The position numbers were made by a program, and so were the translations under genes. Shown here in pieces: positions 62,740 to 64,000 of a stretch of DNA of 64,000 bases; positions within the stretch are counted from its first letter, which is position 1; each line of letters starts with the position of its first letter. Source of the DNA: Lumbricus rubellus. Its lineage: Eukaryota > Annelida > Clitellata > Crassiclitellata > Lumbricidae. The notes beneath the pieces were generated by a model. It made no database searches. It worked only from the letters and a program-made list of their open reading frames with translations, and was not told the origin of the DNA. Location: the NCBI GenBank assembly GCA_945859605.1, contig OX243814.1, positions 31,326,673-31,390,672 on the forward strand. The letters are read 5' to 3'.

Positions 62740-63085
62740 GACCTTTTATATAGCACACCTTCAAGGTACCTACTCAGAAGCGCTCCCAGTTCAACAATAC
62801 AATACAATGATTGTTTTGCTTTGTTTGGGTTTAGTGTCGTCCGTTCCTATGCAGAACGTCGTTCGACCGCAGCGTGGCCGTTCGATGTCAATGCAGGAGT
62901 ACGACATTCCTCTGCGCCAGCGCATGAACAGTGCCCAGCTCTCCTACAGCCCCCCTGTGTCCTGCAGTCCCCCCAGCGCCGACGGGCACCACTCTGGATC
63001 AGGCGGGGGTTCAAGCCCCGGGTCCAGCTCCCCGACAATTCCAGACAAGGGATTTGCTCAGCAGCCACTGATGCAGTCCAACTGA
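11185..63085 (+). CDS. NDRG-family protein (N-myc downstream-regulated gene homologue), complete, 13 coding exons
   Basis: NDRG proteins are cytosolic alpha/beta-hydrolase-fold proteins linked to stress response, trafficking and differentiation, with no known enzyme activity. Exons: 11185-11211, 12678-12767, 31274-31331, 38459-38576, 50040-50102, 51044-51104, 52489-52575, 53321-53398, 57785-57900, 58768-58803, 60675-60822, 61465-61516, 62835-63085. They join in frame to 394 residues, the usual NDRG length. Hallmarks are [15 protein letters not shown] (about 45-59), [24 protein letters not shown] (from 98), [14 protein letters not shown] (126-139) and CPILLVTGQ. Gly129 occupies the nucleophile-elbow position where hydrolases have Ser. 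The C-tail is Ser/Pro/Gly-rich and contains RGRSMS (325-330), an AGC-kinase-type site. The start exon (MADRLRSLQ) is the least certain; Met10 is an alternative. Introns 2-4 are 7-18 kb and loaded with transposons. The NDRG paralogue type cannot be assigned. Confidence 0.92.
11586..11648 (+). repeat. (GAT)n microsatellite
   Basis: Interrupted GAT/GAC run. Confidence 0.85.
12127..12405. mobile_element. Probable hAT-like MITE, ends GGGCTGAAAGTG
   Basis: The left end (near 12127) reads AGGGCTGAAAGTG and the right end CACTTTCAGCCCTG. These are inverted repeats 279 bp apart. Flanking 8-mers match poorly, so the target duplication is not supported. No coding sequence. Confidence 0.55.
13517..13546 (+). 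repeat. (CTG)n triplet repeat
   Basis: About ten CTG triplets in NDRG intron 2. Other CAG/CTG runs are at 27930, 32125 and 56822. Confidence 0.9.
13657..13872 (+). repeat. 23-bp CACCC minisatellite
   Basis: About eight copies of a 23-bp unit made of CACCCACCCACC and CACCCTGG. The open minus-strand frames through it ([13 protein letters not shown]) are repeat artefacts. Confidence 0.93.
13991..14070 (+). repeat. (TA)n microsatellite
   Basis: Two TA runs separated by a short spacer, immediately left of the mariner insertion. Confidence 0.9.
14097..15091 (+). mobile_element. Decayed mariner-type element with both ends
   Basis: Both ends carry the long inverted repeat beginning CACGGTGATTCATAAAAAAA, flanked by TA on each side (14095-14096, 15092-15093). 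In the interior, plus-strand frames give [12 protein letters not shown], then after a one-base shift [15 protein letters not shown] (from 14727), [12 protein letters not shown] and [11 protein letters not shown]. These match the C-terminal catalytic half of mariner transposases ([10 protein letters not shown]...W-PxNSPDLNPVDY...DQRII). Stops, frameshifts and loss of the second catalytic Asp make it a dead copy. It lies in NDRG intron 2. Confidence 0.88.
15457..15803. mobile_element. hAT-like MITE, ends CATGGGCGTCC
   Basis: The inverted ends CATGGGCGTCC(A/G)C extend into G/C-rich arms ('gggggcgc'). Identical 8-bp target duplications gttgtggg flank it (15449-15456, 15804-15811). The 347-bp interior holds five 21-bp repeats (15630-15722) and no transposase. 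Confidence 0.88.
15630..15722 (+). repeat. 21-bp minisatellite inside the MITE
   Basis: Five copies of 'ggtaatatggaaattcaaac' plus one base. The 21-bp length keeps frames open, which explains the VIWKFKL repeat frame. Confidence 0.92.
16078..16140 (+). repeat. Dispersed repeat, pair of 46398-46465
   Basis: The blocks 'gttgccctcctccttt' and 'ttgggactggcac' occur in the same order at both places. Class unknown. Confidence 0.5.
16606..16666 (+). repeat. 15-bp minisatellite
   Basis: Four copies of tctaagtgatgcaag. Confidence 0.93.
17090..17190. mobile_element. hAT-like right end, left end not found
   Basis: The stretch ends AAGGTTGGGAACCACTG at 17190, a well-known hAT-type terminus (CAGTGGTTCCCAACC on the other strand). 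I could not find a matching left end or target duplication, so it is a truncated or diverged copy. Confidence 0.5.
17428..17497. mobile_element. TTAA-bounded hairpin MITE, copy 1
   Basis: It begins TTAACCCTTTACCGACC and ends with the complement (GGTCAGTAAAAGGTTAA). The 70-bp unit shares a core (gtagtaaatg, ggaaattcta, accct) with 43460-43530. TTAA boundaries and CCCTTT ends are typical of piggyBac-like elements. Confidence 0.65.
17565..17646 (+). repeat. 21-bp minisatellite
   Basis: Four copies of 'aagtatatatctaatgcatt' type units. Confidence 0.9.
17776..17922 (+). mobile_element. hAT-like MITE family A, copy 2
   Basis: It begins CAGGGCTTAAAGTG and is flanked by aaaactgg (17768-17775) and aaaaccgg (17923-17930), 7 of 8 identical. 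Its interior matches 8756-8932. Confidence 0.82.
18327..22587 (+). mobile_element. Complete, apparently autonomous hAT transposon
   Basis: The 4,261-bp element has perfect 15-bp terminal inverted repeats CAGGGGCGTCTATCC. The identical 8-bp target duplication gtatatta flanks it (18319-18326, 22588-22595). It encodes one long two-exon transposase in the same orientation as the NDRG gene, whose intron 2 it occupies. Perfect ends, a perfect target duplication and an uninterrupted frame argue for a recent insertion. Confidence 0.95.
18769..22332 (+). CDS. hAT transposase (ZMYM1-like, DUF4371 type), two exons, 975 residues
   Basis: Predicted exons are 18769-18887 and 19524-22332 (stop TGA), with a GT-AG intron. 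Exon 1 encodes a C2H2-like finger (C12-x4-C17-x11-H29-x4-H34). Exon 2 runs uninterrupted. Numbering from the TTG at 19528 (add 42 for the spliced protein), it has a TTF-type zinc-finger region around [10 protein letters not shown], then SDGTQD (Asp400), [10 protein letters not shown] (Asp469), a CHAHRLNLV motif and a C-terminal dimerisation block with [12 protein letters not shown] (Glu873). These are the three catalytic acids and conserved C-x2-H of hAT transposases. Such proteins bind the terminal repeats and excise and reinsert the element. A domesticated gene is unlikely because the frame lies inside intact ends. Antisense frames here are shadows. Confidence 0.92.
22596..23598. other. NDRG intron 2 segment, nothing recognised
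   Basis: AT-rich DNA between two hAT elements, without a convincing exon or delimited repeat. Confidence 0.5.
23607..25643. mobile_element. Non-autonomous hAT element with internal diverged repeats
   Basis: The ends are CAGGGGCGCAACCAG and, on the other strand, CAGTGGCGCAACTAG, each followed by a 'ggggggtgc' block. The identical 8-bp target duplication gatctgtc flanks it (23599-23606, 25644-25651). The 2,037-bp interior lacks a transposase. Diverged units ('attttaagctgt'-like) recur near 24130, 24320, 24432, 24570 and 24700. A SINE tail is inserted at 24735-24802. Confidence 0.9.
24735..24802 (+). repeat. SINE tail (family 1) inside a hAT element
   Basis: 'ctctgagtatatatcttgaa', then 'gaggcgctatataaatt' and a (GAAT)n tail. 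Confidence 0.7.
25652..26376. other. NDRG intron 2 segment, nothing recognised
   Basis: No exon or bounded element seen between two hAT insertions. Confidence 0.5.
26385..26708. mobile_element. hAT-like MITE, ends CAAGRCC
   Basis: Its ends read CAAGACCATAG and, on the opposite strand, CAAGGCCGCAG. The identical 8-mer ctcgagac flanks it (26377-26384, 26709-26716). G- and C-rich subterminal tracts lie near 26650-26685. 324 bp, non-coding. Confidence 0.82.
27154..27318. mobile_element. hAT-like MITE, ends CATGGGYGGAGTTT
   Basis: 165 bp with inverted ends CATGGGTGGAGTTT and CATGGGCGGAGTTT and G-rich arms. The identical target duplication gttctaga flanks it (27146-27153, 27319-27326). Confidence 0.88.
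27327..28959. other. NDRG intron 2 segment with a SINE and CTG repeat
   Basis: It contains the SINE at 27670-27800 and about nine CTG triplets at 27930-27957. Nothing else is recognised. Confidence 0.5.
27670..27800 (-). repeat. SINE (family 1), partial
   Basis: 'agcaccccttcaagatgtct', 'cagaggcgctcccgac' and 'cagtgcggacactg' are the reverse complement of the family-1 tail and body. The tRNA head is missing. Confidence 0.75.
28960..29157 (+). repeat. 15-bp minisatellite
   Basis: About 13 copies of cttcttttgtcWttg. All frames stay open, producing SFVFA/LLLSL and minus-strand TKEAM/DKRSN repeat frames that are not genes. Confidence 0.93.
29440..29505 (+). repeat. SINE tail (family 1)
   Basis: 'gggagcgcctctgatgc', then 'gaggcgctttgtaaattta' and an A/T-rich tail. 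Confidence 0.65.
29536..29612 (+). repeat. tRNA-like SINE head fragment
   Basis: A-box-like 'tggataaagtgcttgg' and B-box-like 'gggttagatcc' lie 36 bp apart, as in tRNA-derived SINE heads. This is not a functional tRNA: no cloverleaf was found. Confidence 0.4.
30150..30552 (+). repeat. Purine-rich minisatellite
   Basis: About nine copies of a roughly 40-45 bp unit containing 'gaggatgggaggtgaggagg' and 'aagaagaggaa'. Confidence 0.9.
31047..31165 (+). repeat. SINE (family 1), partial
   Basis: 'gtggcgtgaaactctt', 'cagtgtccgc', 'gagcacctctgagtagagag' and 'ggggcgctatag', with an A-rich/GAAT tail. It lies 109 bp before NDRG exon 3. Confidence 0.78.
31358..31560 (+). repeat. 13-bp minisatellite next to the exon 3 donor
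   Basis: About 15 copies of ttcataataattg, starting 26 bp after the NDRG exon 3 donor at 31332. Confidence 0.93.
32125..32186 (+). repeat. (CAG)n triplet repeat
   Basis: About 20 CAG/AGC triplets with one CAA interruption, in NDRG intron 3. Confidence 0.93.
32317..32512 (+). repeat. (GT)n compound microsatellite
   Basis: GT runs interrupted by 'tagctg' and 'taggtg'. Frames through it (CVCVCV, THTHTH) are artefacts. Confidence 0.93.
32753..34290 (+). repeat. Tandemly duplicated dispersed repeat with C-rich tracts (units from 32753 and 33440)
   Basis: Two head-to-tail units start with cccggccacgcgttgctgtg. Each then has a long CCCCT-rich tract (about 32787-33060 and 33472-33890), a conserved stretch with 'cttatgacgtca', 'gggacgtgttta' and 'aaaattttcaaaacaatcgg', and ends 'ttggaaagttcatttttat'. 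Unit 1 is 687 bp and unit 2 about 850 bp. The difference is mainly the C-rich tract. TA microsatellites bound the pair (about 32715-32740 and 34290-34342). A retroelement-derived repeat is possible, but no reverse transcriptase or integrase was seen. Confidence 0.75.
35278..35350 (+). repeat. SINE tail (family 1)
   Basis: 'gggagtgcctctgattag' followed by 'gtgctatataaatttta' and a TACAAT tail. Confidence 0.6.
35446..35636 (-). mobile_element. hAT-like MITE family B, copy 2
   Basis: Its ends are CAGGGCTTTTTTACG and (other strand) CAGGGCTGTTTTAAG. The interior is nearly the reverse complement of 4891-5085. Flanking 8-mers do not match, so the target duplication has decayed or the copy moved by recombination. 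Confidence 0.7.
35817..35963 (-). mobile_element. hAT-like MITE family A, copy 3
   Basis: The ends are CAGTGCTTAAAGTG (left) and CAGGGCTTAAAGTG (right, other strand). The flanks cgaaaaac and ctaaaaac match at 7 of 8 positions. 147 bp, reverse orientation to copies 1 and 2. Confidence 0.82.
35972..36830. other. NDRG intron 3 segment, nothing recognised
   Basis: No exon or bounded repeat seen, except a weak SINE-tail-like 'atatagcacctttaag' at about 36780. Confidence 0.45.
36990..37352 (+). repeat. GT-rich array with about 110-bp higher-order repeat
   Basis: GT runs containing 'ctgtgaatgaatgagtgtg' at about 37150 and again at about 37254, each followed by 'tctatgtgtgtgtctttgtg'. This shows a duplicated higher-order unit. 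Confidence 0.85.
37360..38458. other. NDRG intron 3 end, nothing recognised
   Basis: A roughly 300-bp open frame at 37393-37644 has no recognisable domain or splice context. The rest is AT-rich up to the exon 4 acceptor at 38458. Confidence 0.45.
38836..38885 (+). repeat. SINE tail (family 1)
   Basis: 'gagcgccttcgtgagattct' and 'ggggcgctatataaatgttc' run directly into the TACA array, which may have grown from the SINE's tail. Confidence 0.6.
38880..39100 (+). repeat. (TACA)n-(CA)n-(TACA)n microsatellite
   Basis: A 220-bp compound array; all frames through it are artefacts. Confidence 0.95.
39101..40570. other. NDRG intron 4 segment, nothing firm
   Basis: A GC-richer block (39960-40270) has open frames on both strands, but no recognisable domain and no splice context. 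Confidence 0.4.
40582..40740 (+). repeat. (GAT)n/(GGT)n array
   Basis: Alternating GAT and GGT runs at the tail side of the SINE at 40741-40915 (minus strand), probably expanded from its ATC-type tail. Confidence 0.9.
40741..40915 (-). repeat. tRNA-derived SINE, family 2
   Basis: Minus-strand order: A-box-like 'gtggtgtagcagcatg', B-box-like 'aggttcgaatctct', then 'cactcatctcatcccca', 'gaggacctgcctttgag' and an (ATC)n tail. 53096-53280 matches the same body and tail on the plus strand. Confidence 0.72.
41023..41150 (+). repeat. (GGA)n/(GAA)n array
   Basis: Purine-only triplet array. Confidence 0.92.
41884..42160 (+). repeat. 15-bp minisatellite
   Basis: About 19 copies of taatgttatgtattt. 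Confidence 0.94.
42275..42605 (+). repeat. (GACA)n-rich array
   Basis: Irregular GACA/CACA/GAGA tract. Confidence 0.9.
42606..43180. other. NDRG intron 4 segment, nothing recognised
   Basis: No bounded element or exon seen. Confidence 0.4.
43183..43335 (+). mobile_element. hAT-like MITE family A, copy 4 (degenerate)
   Basis: It has 'ggcataaagtgtgatagg', 'acggtcatggacgccgtcc' and 'gccgtcctgccacttattt' in the same order as copies 1 to 3. The ends are eroded and no target duplication is visible. Confidence 0.65.
43460..43530. mobile_element. TTAA-bounded hairpin MITE, copy 2
   Basis: TTAACCCTTTAAAGCCG...CGGCATTAAAGGGTTAA. The core is shared with 17428-17497. Confidence 0.65.
44180..44305 (-). 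mobile_element. hAT-like MITE family B, copy 3 (degenerate)
   Basis: 'aaatggatgtgtgcagttgt', 'aaaagctcttctgtgcag' and 'cattgtcatccg' match the order in 35460-35560, with decay and no recognisable ends. Confidence 0.5.
44452..44629 (+). repeat. SINE (family 1), cut by assembly gap
   Basis: It starts CAGGGGCGGATACAG and has 'gaggttcgaatccacc' (B box), 'accttgggcaagtccttc' and 'gggagcgcctctgagtag', then runs into Ns. It is almost identical to 44830-45006. Confidence 0.85.
44630..44829. other. Assembly gap of 200 N
   Basis: Exactly 200 unknown bases between two near-identical repeats. The true length is unknown. Open frames that cross it are meaningless. Confidence 0.99.
44830..45040 (+). repeat. 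Full-length-like tRNA-derived SINE (family 1)
   Basis: The best copy for the family: 'gcggatacggaaattttcat', B-box-like 'gaggttcgaatccacc', 'accttgggcaagtccttc', 'cagtgtccgctctgcattcg', the tail 'gagcgcctctgagtagagag' and 'ggggcgctataac', then an A-rich end. The B box suggests RNA polymerase III transcription. The shared tail probably recruits a partner LINE, which is not in this window. Confidence 0.83.
45578..45672 (-). repeat. SINE tail (family 1)
   Basis: A (CATT)n tract, then 'ggctactcagaggtgctccc', the reverse complement of the family tail. Confidence 0.65.
45917..46105 (+). repeat. (TCT)n-(TCC)n-(TCT)n polypyrimidine tract
   Basis: About 190 bp of pyrimidine-only triplets with near-mirror symmetry. 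The Ser/Leu/Pro/Glu homopolymer frames here are not genes. Confidence 0.95.
46294..46400 (+). repeat. (GGT)n/(GAT) array
   Basis: GGT triplets with 'gatagt' interruptions every 18 bp in the middle. Confidence 0.9.
46398..46465 (+). repeat. Dispersed repeat, pair of 16078-16140
   Basis: Shares 'gttgccctcctccttt' and 'ttgggactggcac'. Confidence 0.5.
46838..46955 (+). repeat. Dispersed repeat, copy 2 (pair of 840-965)
   Basis: Contains 'ttgattggctctg', 'acaccaaattgcagatag' and 'aattaaagaatattcttg', as in copy 1. Confidence 0.6.
47697..47775 (+). repeat. (CTGT)n microsatellite
   Basis: Tetranucleotide run with few interruptions. Confidence 0.93.
47776..48551. other. NDRG intron 4 segment, nothing recognised
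   Basis: TA-rich stretches (47830-47910) and unremarkable sequence. Confidence 0.4.
48552..48712 (+). repeat. (CA)n compound microsatellite
   Basis: CA runs with 'tacacgcaca' interruptions. Confidence 0.93.
48713..49826. other. NDRG intron 4 segment, nothing recognised
   Basis: No exon or bounded element seen. Confidence 0.4.
49830..50003 (+). repeat. AATAT higher-order array
   Basis: 'aatataat' and 'aataatat' modules, with 'atagtat' recurring roughly every 60 bp. It ends 36 bp before NDRG exon 5. Confidence 0.9.
50103..51043. other. NDRG intron 5
   Basis: A SINE tail fragment (minus strand) at about 50262-50318 ('atgtagcacctattaaag' and 'tactcagag') and three 'aattgaacaattgatt' repeats at 50819-50866. 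Confidence 0.5.
51385..51450 (+). repeat. (TTA)n microsatellite
   Basis: About 21 TTA triplets. The flanking 'ctacaattcttaaatctgac' block occurs on both sides (about 51272 and 51454). Confidence 0.93.
51950..52400 (+). repeat. Pyrimidine-rich TCC minisatellite
   Basis: A 66-69 bp unit containing 'cctactctcctctccctct' type text recurs near 52130, 52200 and 52270. The long Ser/Pro/Leu frames are artefacts. Confidence 0.88.
53096..53280 (+). repeat. tRNA-derived SINE, family 2
   Basis: B-box-like 'accggttcaaacctacc', 'gaccttggacaagttgctca', 'cactcatctcacccca', 'gacctgcctttggtcagag' and a (ATC)n tail. It ends 40 bp before NDRG exon 8. Confidence 0.72.
53532..54117. mobile_element. Foldback-type DNA element with repeat-built arms
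   Basis: Nine 16-18 bp 'ggacattatccccccc' units lie in the left arm (53539-53690). Six lie inverted in the right arm (54008-54110). The centre is a telomere-like 'gggtcggttagggtcag' repeat (53709-53880). The tips GGTAAACGGACATTATCC and GGTTGTAGGACATTATCC face outward. The identical 9-mer acatgtggg flanks it (53523-53531, 54118-54126). Nine-base duplications suggest a Mutator-like or Merlin-like origin, but no transposase is present. Confidence 0.8.
54507..54586. mobile_element. TTAA-bounded hairpin MITE, copy 3
   Basis: TTAACCCTTTACCCGTT and the inverted AACGGGTAAAGAGTTAA. Same boundary logic as the other two, with a different core. Confidence 0.6.
54790..55135 (+). repeat. About 45-bp minisatellite
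   Basis: About eight copies of a unit with 'gattacagttattacgcagt' and 'agcaatgacagggatt'. Confidence 0.93.
55136..56507. other. NDRG intron 8 segment
   Basis: Tyr/Cys-rich text around 55560-55800 repeats 'ggtactgctatgaatgct' and 'gtcatgtgtga'. A SINE tail is at 55826-55903. No exon seen. Confidence 0.45.
55826..55903 (+). repeat. SINE tail (family 1)
   Basis: 'tcgggagcgcctctgagtag', 'ggagcgctatataaatgtcc' and a (GAAT)n tail. Confidence 0.72.
56508..56690 (+). repeat. AATC/GATT/GACC tetranucleotide array
   Basis: (AATC)n followed by (GATT)n and (GACC)n; the first two can pair as a hairpin. Confidence 0.88.
56822..56876 (+). repeat. (CTG)n triplet repeat
   Basis: About 17 CTG triplets with two interruptions. 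Confidence 0.93.
56877..57784. other. NDRG intron 8 end
   Basis: Diverged blocks with 'ggttgccat' and 'tattgttctcctg' recur near 57480-57500, 57535-57595 and 57665-57735, suggesting an old tandem duplication of about 110 bp. No exon. Confidence 0.45.
58995..59293. mobile_element. hAT-like MITE, ends CATAGGCGTAGG
   Basis: 299 bp with inverted ends CATAGGCGTAGG(A/G)GAC. The identical 8-bp target duplication catatttg flanks it (58987-58994, 59294-59301). It lies in NDRG intron 10. Confidence 0.9.
59302..60145. other. NDRG intron 10 segment, nothing recognised
   Basis: No exon or bounded repeat seen. Confidence 0.45.
60146..60218 (+). repeat. (GT)n microsatellite
   Basis: About 36 GT repeats. 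Confidence 0.95.
60318..60674 (+). repeat. About 39-bp minisatellite ending in the exon 11 splice acceptor
   Basis: About nine units of 'gttctggtgttaag' + 'gtgtccggtgttaatg' + 'tttttat'. The last unit's 'gttctggtgttaag' is the predicted acceptor of NDRG exon 11, which begins ATGTCCAATATTG at 60675. Confidence 0.88.
61400..61437 (+). repeat. (TA)n microsatellite
   Basis: About 19 TA repeats, 27 bp before NDRG exon 12. Confidence 0.95.
61517..62670. other. NDRG intron 12 segment, nothing recognised
   Basis: No exon or bounded element before the SINE tails at 62672. Confidence 0.45.
62672..62706 (+). repeat. SINE tail fragment (family 1)
   Basis: 'gtagaggcgctttataaatg' followed by an ATT microsatellite (62711-62740). 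Confidence 0.55.
62746..62800 (-). repeat. SINE tail fragment (family 1)
   Basis: 'tatatagcacaccttcaagg' and 'ctcagaagcgctccc', in inverted orientation to the preceding fragment. Confidence 0.6.
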
Positions 63086-63233
63086 GTCGTCGTCATGGCA
63101 ACTGAGTAGTCGTCACGGCATCCGAGTCGTCATGGTAACTGGGTCGTTATGGCAACCGAGTCGTCTTGGCAACTGGGTCGTTATGGCAACCGAGTCGTCA
63201 TGGCAACTGGGTCGTCATGGCAACTGACTTTGG
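63086..63233 (+). repeat. 18-20 bp minisatellite in the NDRG 3'UTR
   Basis: About eight units of 'gtcgtcatggcaactgg' directly after the stop codon. Almost every unit contains ATGGCAAC or a one-base variant. Confidence 0.9.
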
Positions 63234-64000
63234 ATCTATTATGGTAGCACTGTCGGAAGATGCGAACAGTTGTGAACTGCTGACAGAAATGTTGCAAAGG
63301 ATTAAAGGCGGTTCGTCTGTGTTTTCTACGAACCTCGCATCGTCGTAGAGCGTCATTTCGAGACGATGAGAGTTTCTGGACATATTATTTGGTCATTGGA
63401 TACTTGGACATTTGAGCAGTTTAGTCATGTCTGGTGTTTATGATGTGTCCACTGAATAATGCGTTTGAATGTACAAGATGTTATCTTTAAAACAGATCCA
63501 TGTTAATTTTTTAGTATGTTTACTCTTTCGTTACCAACGACGGCGCTGTGCTTTTCTCGTGTGTCATTTTGGTCTCATGTATTTTTTCTCTACGTCCCAT
63601 TCCGCTGTTTTCTATTTTCTTACCAGTGTCCACTGTCCTTGTTTCTTTGCACGGGCTTTCTCGTCTTCCATTAAAGCAAACTATTTCTGTGTATGTCTTT
63701 GCTGAGTCACGGGTCACCTTCTCATCTTGTTTCTTTGGTTTACACTGTCTTTCTTCATTTGCTGTATTGTTGTACTTAGCTGCAGATGTCTGTTTAAAAA
63801 TTTCCTTCATTCACTCCCTTTTTACCTACGATTGCGCACTTGTGAATGGTTATCATGAAATAGATTTGTGTGAATAACTAATACATTGCATTTACCAGGG
63901 AGCATTGTGGGATTCAGGCATTCAGGTTGCTTATTAAAACAGCCAGTGTTGGTTAGTTACTTTACAAAAGTCTTTATTTTCGGTAACTAGTTGCTTGAAA
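63086..64000 (+). other. NDRG 3'UTR and downstream
   Basis: No AATAAA was seen. ATTAAA occurs at 63670 and 63933 and may serve as the polyadenylation signal. The first 150 bases are an 18-20 bp repeat array. No further gene was recognised up to the window end. Confidence 0.5.

Overview
The window is nuclear DNA from an animal, most likely a marine invertebrate. I cannot name the species. The evidence is two intron-rich protein genes with GT-AG splicing, long introns, many microsatellites and minisatellites, tRNA-derived SINEs and abundant cut-and-paste DNA transposons. There is no bacterial gene organisation. Almost all short open frames here are simple-repeat or chance frames.

Layout. (1) 482-9672, plus strand: the last 12 coding exons of a NAT10/Kre33-type RNA cytidine acetyltransferase. 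Its 5' half lies left of the window. (2) About 9673-11184: intergenic DNA ending in a CpG-rich stretch that is probably the next gene's promoter and 5'UTR. (3) 11185-63085, plus strand: one complete NDRG-family gene (13 coding exons, 394 residues) spread over 52 kb, followed by a repeat-bearing 3'UTR. The exon phases fit end to end for both genes.

Most of the DNA is intron filled by mobile elements. At least eleven hAT-type insertions can be delimited by terminal inverted repeats and 8-bp target duplications (perfect in seven, one or two mismatches in the others). One of them (18327-22587) is an apparently intact autonomous element with a two-exon 975-residue transposase. The rest are non-autonomous, and one is nested inside another. 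There is also a Tc1-like fragment with a tandemly duplicated terminal repeat, a decayed mariner with both ends and TA duplications, and three tiny TTAA-bounded hairpin elements. A foldback-type element is built of 'ggacattatccccc' units with a 9-bp target duplication. Two tRNA-derived SINE families are present, one in more than ten copies. A 200-N assembly gap at 44630-44829 sits between two near-identical SINE copies.

The two genes are head to tail and I see no functional link between them. NAT10 proteins acetylate cytidine in rRNA and tRNA. NDRG proteins are alpha/beta-hydrolase-fold proteins thought to be non-enzymatic. I did not find a new multi-gene system. The most interesting signals are the intact hAT element among non-autonomous hAT copies, the foldback element, and a minisatellite that duplicates the splice acceptor of NDRG coding exon 11.
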